64,000 nucleotides of DNA from Litoditis marina. Its lineage: Eukaryota > Nematoda > Chromadorea > Rhabditida > Rhabditidae. This document shows positions 52,701 through 64,000 of the stretch, piece after piece; position 1 is the first letter of the stretch; every line of letters begins with the position of its first letter. The notes under the pieces are model-generated. The model ran no database searches, was not told the origin of the DNA, and was given only the letters and a program-made list of their open reading frames with translations. Location: the NCBI GenBank assembly GCA_964036275.1, contig OZ038435.1, positions 14,671,634 through 14,735,633 on the forward strand. Direction: 5' to 3'. Made by a program: the position numbers and the translations under genes.

Positions 52701-53885
52701 TGGTTGGAGAGAAGTTTCGTGTAGAGAAAGGGATGAACTTTCTTCTCTCTAAAATGAATGAAACTGAGATTCCAACGTATCATGTTCTCTATCATGCTGT
52801 ATTTGTAGTTTGATCTCGTTGCTTTTCGCTTAGAAATATAAAAATTGTGGCGTGTATCGAGATCAATACACAGCAGAAAAGCCGTACACACACAAGTAAA
52901 AACAAAGTTAACATCTGACTAACCCCACTTTCAATGGTTGGGTTTGTCTTTTATCAAAACCAAATCATTTATTCAAAACATCACATATAAATGCAAATAG
53001 TAATAGTTCTTACCGTTAGAGCCCTGGTTGGAGAGGAGATCCATGTAGAGAATCGAATGAACTTTCTTCTTCTCTCTAAAATGAAAGAAACTGAGATTCC
53101 AACTCATGTTCTCTATAATGCTGTATTTGTAGTTTGATCTCGTTGATTTTCGCTTAGAAATATTAAAATTGTGGCGTGTAGCGAGATCAACACACAGCAG
53201 AAAAGCCGTACACACACAAGTAAAAACAAAGTTAACATCTGACTAACCCCACTTTCTATGGTTGGGTTTGTCTTTTATCAAAACCAAATCATTTATTCAA
53301 AACATCACATATAAATGCAAATAGTAATAGTTCTTACCGTTAGAGCCCTGATTGGAGAGGAGATCATGTAGAGAATAGAATGAACTTTCTTCTCTCTAAA
53401 ATGAATGAAACTGAGATTCCAACTCATGTTCTCTATAATGCTGTATTTGTAGTTTGATCTCGTTGATTTTCGCTTAGAAATATTAAAATTGTGGCGTGTA
53501 GCGAGATCAACACACAGCAGAAAAGCCGTACACACACAAGTAAAAACAAAGTTAACATCTGACTAACCCCACTTTCTATGGTTGGGTTTGTCTTTTATCA
53601 AAAATAATCATTTATTCAAAACATCACATTGAAGGGAAATAGTAATAATTCTTACCATTAGAGCCCTGGTTGGAGAGAAGTTCCATGTAGAGAAAGGGAT
53701 GAACTTTCTTCTTCTCTCTAAAATGAATGAAACTGAGATTCCAACGTATCATGTTCTCTATAATGCTGTATTTGTAGTTTGATCTTGTTGATTTTCGCTT
53801 AGAAATATGAAAATTGTGGCGTGTATCGAGATCAATACACAGCAGAAAAGCCGTACACACACAAGTAAAAACAAAGATATTATTC

Positions 53886-54857
53886 GACAAACCCCACTTT
53901 CAATGGTTGGGTTTGTCTTTTATCAAAACCAAATAATTTATTCGAAACATCACATAAATATAAAACTAATAATACTTACCATTAGAGCCCTGGTCGAAGA
54001 GAAGTTCCATGTAGAGAAAGGGATGAACTTTCTTCTTCCCTCTAAAATGAATGAAACTGAGATTCCAACGTATCATGTTCTCTATAATGCTGTATTTGTA
54101 GTTTGATCTCGTTGATTTTCGCTTAGAAATATGAAAATTGTGGCGTGTATCGAGATCAATACACAGCAGAAAAGCCGTACACACACAAGTAAAAACAAAG
54201 ATATTATTCGACAAACCCCACTTTCAATGGTTGGGTTTGTCTTTTATCAAAACCAAATAATTTATTCGAAACATCACATAAATATAAAACTAATAATACT
54301 TACCATTAGAGCCCTGGTCGAAGAGAAGTTCCATGTAGAGAAAGGGATGAACTTTCTTCTTCCCTCTAAAATGAATGAAACTGAGATTCCAACGTATCAT
54401 GTTCTCTATAATGCTGTATTTGTAGTTTGATCTCGTTGATTTTCGCTTAGAAATATGAAAATTGTGGCGTGTATCGAGATCAATACACAGCAGAAAAGCC
54501 GTACACACACAAGTAAAAACAAAGTTATTATTCGACAAACCCCACTTTCAATGGTTGGGTTTGTCTTTTATCAAAACCAAATAATTTATTCGAAACATCA
54601 CATAAATATAAAACTAATAATACTTACCATTAGAGCCCTGGTCGAAGAGAAGTTCCATGTAGAGAAAGGGATGAACTTTCTTCTTCCCTCTAAAATGAAT
54701 GAAACTGAGATTCCAACGTATCATGTTCTCTATAATGCTGTATTTGTAGTTTGATCTCGTTGCTTTTCGCTTAGAAATATAAAAATTGTGGCGTGTATCG
54801 AGATCAACACACAGCAGAAAAGCCGTACACACACAAGTAAAAACAAAGTTAACATCT
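53886..54857 (+). repeat. Three near-identical 324-bp Sat-324 units
   Basis: Starts at 53886, 54210, 54534 and 54858 are exactly 324 bp apart. All three carry CCAAATAATTTATTCG, GAGCCCTGGTCGAAG and TTCTTCCCTCTAAAATG. They form another recently amplified local block. Confidence 0.8.
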
Positions 54858-57800
54858 GACTAACCCCACTTTCAATGGTTGGGTTTGTCTTTCATCAAAA
54901 CCAAATCATTCATTCAAAACATCACATATAAATGAAAATAGTAATAGTTCTTACCGTTAGAGCCCTGGCCGAAGAGAGGTTCCATGTAGAGAATCGAATG
55001 AACTTTCTTCTTCTCTCTAGAATGAATGAAACTGAGATTCCAACGTATCATGTTCTCTATCATGCTGTATTTGTAGTTTGATCTCGTTGCTTTTCGCTTA
55101 GAAATATAAAAATTGTGGCGTGTATCGAGATCAACACACAGCAGAAAAGCCGTACACACACAAGTAAAAACAAAGTTAACATCTGACTAACCCCACTTTC
55201 AATGGTTGGGTTTGTCTTTCATCAAAACCAAGTCATTTATTCAAAACATCACATAACAATAAAACTACTACTACTTACCATTAGAGCCCTGTTTGGAGAG
55301 AAGTTCCATGTAGAGAAAGGGATGAACTTTCTTCTTCCCTCTAAAATGAATGAAACTGAGATTCCAACGTATCATGTTCTCTATAATGATGTATTCTTAG
55401 TTTGATCTCGTTGCTTTTCGCTTAGAAATATAAAAATTGTGGCGTGTATCGAGATCAACACACAGCAGAAAAGCCGTACACACACAAGTAAAAACAAAGT
55501 TAACATCTGACTAACCCCACTTTCAATGGTTGGGTTTGTCTTTCATCAAAACCAAATCATTTATTCAAAACATCACATAACAATAAAACTACTACTACTT
55601 ACCATTAGAGCCCTGTTTGGAGAGAAGTTCCATGTAGAGAAAGGGATGAACTTTCTTCTTCTCTCTAAAATGAATGAAACTGAGATTCCAACGTATCATG
55701 TTCTCTATAATGCTGTATTTGTAGTTTGATCTCGTTGCTTTTCGCTTAGAAATATGAAAATTGTGGCGTGTATCGAGATCTAAACACAGCAGAAAAGCCG
55801 TACACACACAAGTAAAAACAAAGTTATTATTCGACAATCCCCACTTTCAATGGTTGGGTTTGTCTTTCATCAAAACCAAATCATTCATTCAAAACATCAC
55901 ATATAAATGAAAATAGTAATAGTTCTTACCGTTAGAGCCCTGGCCGAAGAGAGGTTCCATGTAGAGAATCGAATGAACTTTCTTCTTCTCTCTAGAATGA
56001 ATGAAACTGAGATTCCAACGTATCATGTTCTCTATAATGCTGTATTTGTAGTTTGATCTCGTTGCTTTTCGCTTAGAAATATGAAAATTGTGGCGTGTAT
56101 CGAGATCTAAACACAGCAGAAAAGCCGTACACACCCAAGTAAAAACAAAGTTAACATGTGACTAACCCCACTTTCAATGGTTGGGTTTGTCTTTCATCAA
56201 AACCAAATCATTCATTCAAAACATCACATATAAATGAAAATAGTAATAGTTCTTACCGTTAGAGCCCTGGCCGAAGAGAGGTTCCATGTAGAGAATCGAA
56301 TGAACTTTCTTCTTCTCTCTAGAATGAATGAAACTGAGATTCCAACGTATCATGTTCTCTATAATGCTGTATTTGTAGTTTGATCTCGTTGCTTTTCGCT
56401 TAGAAATATGAAAATTGTGGCGTGTATCGAGATCAATACACAGCAGAAAAGCCGTACACACACAAGTAAAAACAAAGTTATTATTCGACAAACCCCACTT
56501 TCAATGGTTGGGTTTGTCTTTGATCAAAACCAAATCATTTACTCAAAACATCACATATAAATGAAAATAGTAATAGTTCTTACCGTTAGAGCCCTGGTTG
56601 GAGAGATCCATGTAGAGAAAGGGATGAACTTTCTTCTTCTCTCTAAAATGAATGAAACTGAGATTCCAACGTATCATGTTCTCTATAATGCTGTATTTGT
56701 AGTTTGATCTCGTTGCTTTTCGCTTAGAAATATGAAAATTGTGGCGTGTATAGAGATCAACACACAGCAGAAAAGCCGTACACACACAGGTAAAAACAAA
56801 GTTAACATCTGACTAACCCCACTTTCAATGGTTGGATTTGTCTTTTATCAAAACCAAATCATTTACTCAAAACATCACATATAAATGAAAATAGTAATAG
56901 TTCTTACCGTTAGAGCCCTGGTTGGAGAGGAGATCCATGTAGAGAATCGAATGAACTTTCTTCTTCTCTCTAAAATGAAAGAAACTGAGATTCCAACTCA
57001 TGTTCTCTATAATGCTGTATTTGTAGTTTGATCTCGTTGCTTTTCGCTTAGAAATATGAAAATTGTGGCGTGTATCGAGATCAAAACACAACAGAAAAGC
57101 CGTACACACACAAGTAAAAACAAAGTTAACATCTGACTAACCCCACTTTCAATGGTTGGGTTTGTCTTTTATCGAAACCAGATCCTTTATTCAAAACATC
57201 ACATAAATATAAAACTAATAATACTTACCATTAGAGCCCTGGTTGGAGAGAAGTTCCATGTAGAGAAAGGGATGAACTTCGTTCTTCTCTCTAAAATGAA
57301 TGAAACTGAGATTCCAACGTATCATGTTCTCTATAATGCTGTATTTGTAGTTTGATCTCGTTGCTTTTCGCTTAGAAATATGAAAATTGTGGCGTGTATC
57401 GAGATCAACACACAGCAGAAAAGCCGTACACACACAAGTAAAAACAAAGTTAACATCTGACTAACCCCACTTTCAATGGTTGGGTTTGTCTTTCATCAAA
57501 ACCAAATCATTTATTCAAAACATCACATAACAATAAAACTACTACTACTTACCATTAGAGCCCTGTTTGGAGAGAAGTTCCATGTAGAGAAAGGGATGAA
57601 CTTTCTTCTTCTCTCTAAAATGAATGAAACTGAGATTCCAACGTATCATGTTCTCTATAATGATGTATTCTTAGTTTGATCTCGTTGCTTTTCGCTTAGA
57701 AATATGAAAATTGTGGCGTGTATCGAGATCAAAACACAACAGAAAAGCCGTACACACACAAGTAAAAACAAAGTTAACATCTGACTAACCCCACTTTCAA

Positions 57801-59738
57801 TGGTTGGGTTTGTCTTTCATCAAAACCAAATCATTCATTCAAAACATCACATATAAATGAAAATAGTAATAGTTCTTACCGTTAGAGCCCTGGCCGAAGA
57901 GAGGTTCCATGTAGAGAATCGAATGAACTTTCTTCTTCTCTCTAGAATGAATGAAACTGAGATTCCAACGTATCATGTTCTCTATCATGCTGTATTTGTA
58001 GTTTGATCTCGTTGCTTTTCGCTTAGAAATATGAAAATTGTGGCGTGTATCGAGATCTAAACACAGCAGAAAAGCCGTACACACCCAAGTAAAAACAAAG
58101 TTAACATTCGACAAACCCCACTTTCAATGGTAGGGTTTGTCTTTTATCAAAACCAAATCATTTATTCGAAACATCACATATAAATGAAAATAGTAATAGT
58201 TCTTACCGTTAGAGCCCTGGCCGAAGAGAGGTTCCATGTAGAGAATCGAATGAACTTTCTTCTTCTCTCTAGAATGAATGAAACTGAGATTCCAACGTAT
58301 CATGTTCTCTATAATGCTGTATTTGTAGTTTGATCTCGTTGCTTTTCGCTTAGAAATATGAAAATTGTGGCGTGTATCGAGATCTAAACACAGCAGAAAA
58401 GCCGTACACACCCAAGTAAAAACAAAGTTAACATTCGACAAACCCCACTTTCAATGGTAGGGTTTGTCTTTTATCAAAACCAAATCATTTATTCGAAACA
58501 TCACATATAAATGAAAATAGTAATAGTTCTTACCGTTAGAGCCCTGGTTGGAGAGAAGTTCCATGTAGAGAAAGGGATGAACTTTCTTCTTCTCTCTAAA
58601 ATGAATGAAACTGAGATTCCGACGTATCATGTTCTCTATAATGCTGTATTTGTAGTTTGATCTCGTTGCTTTTCGCTTAGAAATATGAAAATTGTGGCGT
58701 GTATCGAGATCTAAACACAGCAGAAAAGCCGTACACACACAAGTAAAAACAAAGTTATTATTCGACAAACCCCACTTTCAATGGTTGGGTTTGTCTTTGA
58801 TCAAAACCAAATCATTTACTCAAAACATCACATATAAATGAAAATAGTAATAGTTCTTACCGTTAGAGCCCTGGTTGGAGAGATCCATGTAGAGAAAGGG
58901 ATGAACTTTCTTCTTCTCTCTAAAATGAATGAAACTGAGATTCCAACGTATCATGTTCTCTATCATGCTGTATTTGTAGTTTGATCTCGTTGCTTTTCGC
59001 TTGGAAATATGAAAATTGTGGCGTGTATAGAGATCAACACACAGCAGAAAAGCCGTACACACACAGGTAAAAACAAAGTTAACATCTGACTAACCCCACT
59101 TTCAATGGTTGGATTTGTCTTTTATCAAAACCAAATCATTTACTCAAAACATCACATATAAATGAAAATAGTAATAGTTCTTACCGTTAGAGCCCTGGTT
59201 GGAGAGATCCATGTAGAGAAAGGGATGAACTTTCTTCTTCTCTCTAAAATGAATGAAACTGAGATTCCAACGTATCATGTTCTCTATCATGCTGTATTTG
59301 TAGTTTGATCTCGTTGCTTTTCGCTTAGAAATATGAAAATTGTGGCGTGTATAGAGATCAACACACAGCAGAAAAGCCGTACACACACAGGTAAAAACAA
59401 AGTTAACATCTGACTAACCCCACTTTCAATGGTTGGATTTGTCTTTTATCAAAACCAAATCATTTATTCGAAACATCACATATAAATGAAAATAGTAATA
59501 GTTCTTACCGTTAGAGCTCTGGCCGAAGAGAAGTTCCATGTAGAGAAAGGGATGAACTTTCTTCTTCTCCCTAAAATGAATGAAACTGAGATTCCAACGT
59601 ATCATGTTCTCTATCATGCTGTATTTGTAGTTTGATCTCGTTGCTTTTCGCTTAGAAATATGAAAATTGTGGCGTGTATCGAGATCAACACACAGCAGAA
59701 AAGCCGTACACACACAAGTAAAAACAAAGTGAACATCC

Positions 59739-61372
59739 GACAAACCCCACTTTCAATGGTTGGGTTTGTCTTTTATCAAAACCAAATCATTTACTCAAAA
59801 CATCACATATAAATGAAAATAGTAATAGTTCTTACCGTTAGAGCCCTGGCTGAAGAGAAGTTCCATGTAGAGAGAGGGATGAACTTTCTTCTTCTCTCTA
59901 AAATGAATGAAACTGAGATTCCAACGTGTCATGTTCTCTATAATGCTGTATTTGTAGTTTGATCTCGTTGCTTTTCGGTTGGAAATATAAAAATTGTGGC
60001 GTGTATCGAGATCAACACACAGCAGAAAAGCCGTACACACACAAGTAAAAACAAAGTGAACATCCGACAAACCCCACTTTCAATGGTTGGGTTTGTCTTT
60101 TATCAAAACCAAATCATTTACTCAAAACATCACATATAAATGAAAATAGTAATAGTTCTTACCGTTAGAGCCCTGGCTGAAGAGAAGTTCCATGTAGAGA
60201 GAGGGATGAACTTTCTTCTTCTCTCTAAAATGAATGAAACTGAGATTCCAACGTGTCATGTTCTCTATCATGCTGTATTTGTAGTTTGATCTCGTTGCTT
60301 TTCGGTTGGAAATATAAAAATTGTGGCGTGTATCGAGATCAACACACAGCAGAAAAGCCGTACACACACAAGTAAAAACAAAGTGAACATCCGACAAACC
60401 CCACTTTCAATGGTTGGGTTTGTCTTTTATCAAAACCAAATCATTTATTCGAAACATCACATATAAGGGAAATAGTAATAGTTCTTACCGTTAGAGCCCT
60501 GGCTGAAGAGAAGTTCCATGTAGAGAGAGGGATGAACTTTCTTCTTCTCTCTAAAATGAATGAAACTGAGATTCCAACGTGTCATGTTCTCTATAATGCT
60601 GTATTTGTAGTTTGATCTCGTTGCTTTTCGGTTGGAAATATAAAAATTGTGGCGTGTATCGAGATCAACACACAGCAGAAAAGCCGTACACACACAAGTA
60701 AAAACAAAGTGAACATCCGACAAACCCCACTTTCAATGGTTGGGTTTGTCTTTTATCAAAACCAAATCATTTACTCAAAACATCACATATAAATGAAAAT
60801 AGTAATAGTTCTTACCGTTAGAGCCCTGGCTGAAGAGAAGTTCCATGTAGAGAGAGGGATGAACTTTCTTCTTCTCTCTAAAATGAATGAAACTGAGATT
60901 CCAACGTGTCATGTTCTCTATAATGCTGTATTTGTAGTTTGATCTCGTTGCTTTTCGGTTGGAAATATAAAAATTGTGGCGTGTATCGAGATCAACACAC
61001 AGCAGAAAAGCCGTACACACACAAGTAAAAACAAAGTGAACATCCGACAAACCCCACTTTCAATGGTTGGGTTTGTCTTTTATCAAAACCAAATCATTTA
61101 CTCAAAACATCACATATAAATGAAAATAGTAATAGTTCTTACCGTTAGAGCCCTGGCTGAAGAGAAGTTCCATGTAGAGAGAGGGATGAACTTTCTTCTT
61201 CTCTCTAAAATGAATGAAACTGAGATTCCAACGTGTCATGTTCTCTATAATGCTGTATTTGTAGTTTGATCTCGTTGCTTTTCGCTTCGAAATATGAAAA
61301 TTGTGGCGTGTATCGAGATCAACACACAGCAGAAAAGCCGTACACACACAAGTAAAAACAAAGTTAACATCC
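59739..61372 (+). repeat. Five near-identical 327-bp Sat-324 units
   Basis: Starts at 59739, 60066, 60393, 60719, 61046 and 61373 give lengths of 327, 327, 326, 327 and 327 bp. The first four carry CTTTTCGGTTGGAAATATAA in place of the usual CTTTTCGCTTAG; all five carry CCAACGTGTCATG and GAGAGAGGGATG. The 326-bp unit has ATAAGGGAAATAG where the others have ATAAATGAAAATAG. Confidence 0.8.
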
Positions 61373-64000
61373 GACAAACCCCACTTTCAATGGTTGGGTT
61401 TGTCTTTTATCAAAACCAAATCATTCATTCAAAACATCACATATAAGTGAAAGTAGTAATAATACTTACCATTAGAGCCCTGGCCGAAGAGAGGTTCCAT
61501 GTAGAGAAAGAGAGGAACTTTCTTCTTCTCTCTAAAATGAATGAAACTGAGATTCCAACGTATCATGTTCTCTATCATGCTGTATTTGTAGTTTGGTCTC
61601 GTTGCTTTTCGCTTAGAAATATGAAAATTGTGGCGTGTATCGAGATCAACACACAGCAGAAAAGCCGTACACACACAAGTAAAAACAAAGTGAACTTCCA
61701 ACAAACCCCACTTTCAATGGTTGGGTTTGTCTTATATCAAAACCAAATCATTTATTCGAAACATCACATAAATATAAAACTAATAATACTTACCATTAGA
61801 GCCCTGGCTGAAGAGAAGTTCCATGTAGAGAAAGGGATGAACTTTCTTCTTCTCCCTAAAATGAATGAAACTGAGATTCCAACGTATCATGTTCTCTATA
61901 ATGATGTATTTGTAGTTTGATCTCGTTGCTTTTCGCTTAGAAATATGAAAATTGTGGCGTGTATCGAGATCAACACACAGCAGAAAAGCCGTACACACAC
62001 AAGTAAAAACAAAGTGAACTTCCAACAAACCCCACTTTCAATGGTTGGGTTTGTCTTTTATCAAAACCAAATCATTTATTCGAAACATCACATAAATATA
62101 AAACTAATAATACTTACCATTAGAGCCCTGGCTGAAGAGAAGTTCCATGTAGAGAAAGGGATGAACTTTCTTCTTCTCCCTAAAATGAATGAAACTGAGA
62201 TTCCGACGTATCATGTTCTCTATCATGCTGTATTTGTAGTTTGATCTCGTTGCTTTTCGCTTAGAAATATGAAAATTGTGGCGTGTATCGAGATCAACAC
62301 ACAGCAGAAAAGCCGTACACACAAGTAAAAACAAAGTGAACATCCGACAAACCACACTTTCAATGGTTGGGTTTGTCTTTTATCAAAACCAAATCATTTA
62401 TTCGAAACATCACATATAAGGGAAATAGTAATAATTCTTACCGTTAGGGCCCTGGTCGAGGAGAAGTCCCATGTAGAGAAAGGGATGAACTTTCTTCTTC
62501 TCCCTAAAATGAATGAAACTGAGATTCCAACGTATCATGTTCTCTATAATGCTGTATTTGTAGTTTGATCTCGTTGCTTTTCGCTTAGAAATATGAAAAT
62601 TGTGGCGTGTAGCGAGATCAACACACAGCAGAAAAGCCGTACACACACAAGTAAAAACAAAGTTATTATTCGACAAACCCCACTTTCAATGGTTGGGTTT
62701 GTCTTTTATCAAAACCAAATCATTTATTCGAAACATCACATATAAATGAAAATAGTAATAGTTCTTACCGTTAGAGCCCTGGTTGGAGAGAAGTTTCATG
62801 TAGAGAAAGGGATGAACTTTCTTCTTCTCTCTAAAATGAATGAAACTGAGATTCCAACGTATCATGTTCTCTATAATGCTGTATTTGTAGTTTGATCTCG
62901 TTGCTTTTCGCTTAGAAATATAAAAATTGTGGCGTGTATCGAGATCAACACACAGCAGAAAAGCCGTACACACACAAGTAAAAACAAAGTTATTATTCGA
63001 CAAACCCCACTTTCAATGGTTGGGTTTGTCTTTTATCAAAACCAAATCATTTATTCGAAACATCACATATAAATGAAAATAGTAATAGTTCTTACCGTTA
63101 GAGCCCTGGTTGGAGAGAAGTTTCATGAAGAGAAAGGGATGAACTTTTTTCTTCTCCCTAAAATGAATGAAACTGAGATTCCAACGTATCATGTTCTCTA
63201 TAATGCTGTATTTGTAGTTTGATCTCGTTGATTTTCGCTTGGAAATATGAAAATTGTGGCGTGTATCGAGATCAACACACAGCAGAAAAGCCGTACACAC
63301 AAGTAAAAACAAAGTTATTATTCGACAAACCCCACTTTCAATGGTTGGGTTTGTCTTTTATCAAAACCAAATCATTTATTCGAAACATCACATATAAGGG
63401 AAATAGTAATAATTCTTACCGTTAGGGCCCTGGTCGAGGAGAAGTCCCATGTAGAGAAAGGGATGAACTTTCTTCTTCTCTCTAAAATGAATGAAACTGA
63501 GATTCCAACGTATCATGTTCTCTATAATGCTGTATTTGTAGTTTGATCTCGTTGATTTTCGCTTAGAAATATGAAAATTGTGGCGTGTATCGAGATCAAC
63601 ACACAGCAGAAAAGCCGTACACACACAAGTAAAAACAAAGTTATTATTCGACAAACCCCACTTTCAATGGTTGGGTTTGTCTTTTATCAAAACCAAATCA
63701 TTTATTCGTAACATCACATATTGATGAAAATATTAATAGTTCTTACCGTTTGAGCCCTGTTTGGATAGAAGATCCATGTAGAGAAAGGGATGAACTTTCT
63801 TCTTCTCTCTAAAATGAATGAAACTGAGATTCCAACGTATCATGTTCTCTATAATGCTGTATTTGTAGTTTGATCTCGTTGATTTTCGCTCAGAAATATA
63901 AAAATTGTGGCGTGTATCGAGATCAACACACAGCAGAAAAGCCGTACACACACAAGTAAAAACAAAGTTAACATGTGACTAACCCCACTTTCAATGGTTG

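Larger units (their letters stand above)
38537..64000 (+). repeat. 324-328 bp satellite array (Sat-324), about 78 monomers, open to the right
   Basis: One unit recurs head-to-tail to the end of the window. Landmarks in order are GACAAACCCCACTTTCAATG (or GACTAACCCC), GGTTGGGTTTGTCTTTTATC, AAAACATCACATA, a variable AT-rich segment, TTACC(G/A)TTAGAGCCCTGG, AGAAGTTCCATGTAGAGAAA, GGGATGAACTTTCTTCTTC, AATGAATGAAACTGAGATTC, CGTATCATGTTCTCTATAAT, GTTTGATCTCGTTGC and AAATTGTGGCGTGTATCGAG. Length classes of 324, 327 and 328 bp differ in the AT-rich segment, for example ACATAACAATATAACTACTA against ACATATAAATGAAAATAGTA. The minus strand is open for 72-105 codons in most units. I regard this as non-coding: starts and ends vary, both strands are open, and no motif is recognisable. 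Confidence 0.96.

Noticed and set aside
38537..64000. 72-123 codon minus-strand ORFs in Sat-324 as protein genes
   Set aside because: Both strands are open, starts and ends shift between units, and I recognise no domain. The coding or spliced-transcript idea is kept only as a testable finding.
38537..64000. AATAAA polyadenylation signal on the minus strand of each Sat-324 unit
   Set aside because: It is present in many units (ATTTATTC on the plus strand), but whole subfamilies carry CATTCATTC or CATTTACTC, which lack it, so it is not a maintained feature.
1..64000. Telomeric repeats such as TTAGGC, TTAGG or TTAGGG
   Set aside because: No tandem run of any such motif is visible at either edge or in the island.

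Overview
This window is repetitive eukaryotic DNA with no supportable protein gene. Two unrelated satellite arrays meet across a short non-satellite island. Bases 1-163 are a GC-rich stretch carrying four GGCATGCC octamers. Bases 164-36188 are about 213 head-to-tail copies of a 169-bp satellite (Sat-169). Bases 36189-38536 are a 2.35-kb island of mostly single-copy-looking sequence. From about 38537 to the right edge run roughly 78 copies of a second satellite with a 324-328 bp period (Sat-324). Neither array shows an orientation switch, and neither reaches a telomere-like repeat.

The organism is a eukaryote, judging from the megasatellite organisation, the lack of bacterial gene structure and a tRNA-like Pol III promoter. 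An invertebrate such as a nematode or insect is plausible: the first 18 bases of the tRNA-like element closely match animal initiator-Met tRNA, and the DNA is moderately AT-rich. The sequence does not settle the species. From memory, 169-bp satellites have been described in root-knot nematodes, but I cannot test homology here.

Sat-169 is organised at several scales. The monomers fall into variant classes set by co-varying sites, and these are arranged in higher-order repeats. There is a 9-mer (1521 bp) present about 2.5 times at 10.36-14.19 kb. There are 3-mer and 4-mer duplications, a block of about 1.75 kb copied 3043 bp downstream and again near 14.6-16.5 kb, and a 35-mer (5915 bp) tandem duplication at 23.1-35.0 kb in which I found only three base differences. 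Units at the right edge (35.57-36.19 kb) are the most diverged, the usual pattern of decay at array ends.

The island holds, left to right: a 40-bp near-palindrome directly next to the satellite, a tRNA-like element with good box A and box B, a 38-bp-arm foldback, about 1.3 kb with nothing recognisable, a C/G-run hairpin with an A-rich tract, a small 30-bp-period repeat, and a decayed relic of Sat-324. Sat-324 units each carry two potential hairpins, are open in one frame on the minus strand, and keep a splice-donor-like GGTAAG or GGTGAG on that strand. Short ORFs throughout both arrays are by-products of the repeat sequence; I annotate none as a CDS. Unit counts and difference counts come from reading by eye, not from an alignment.
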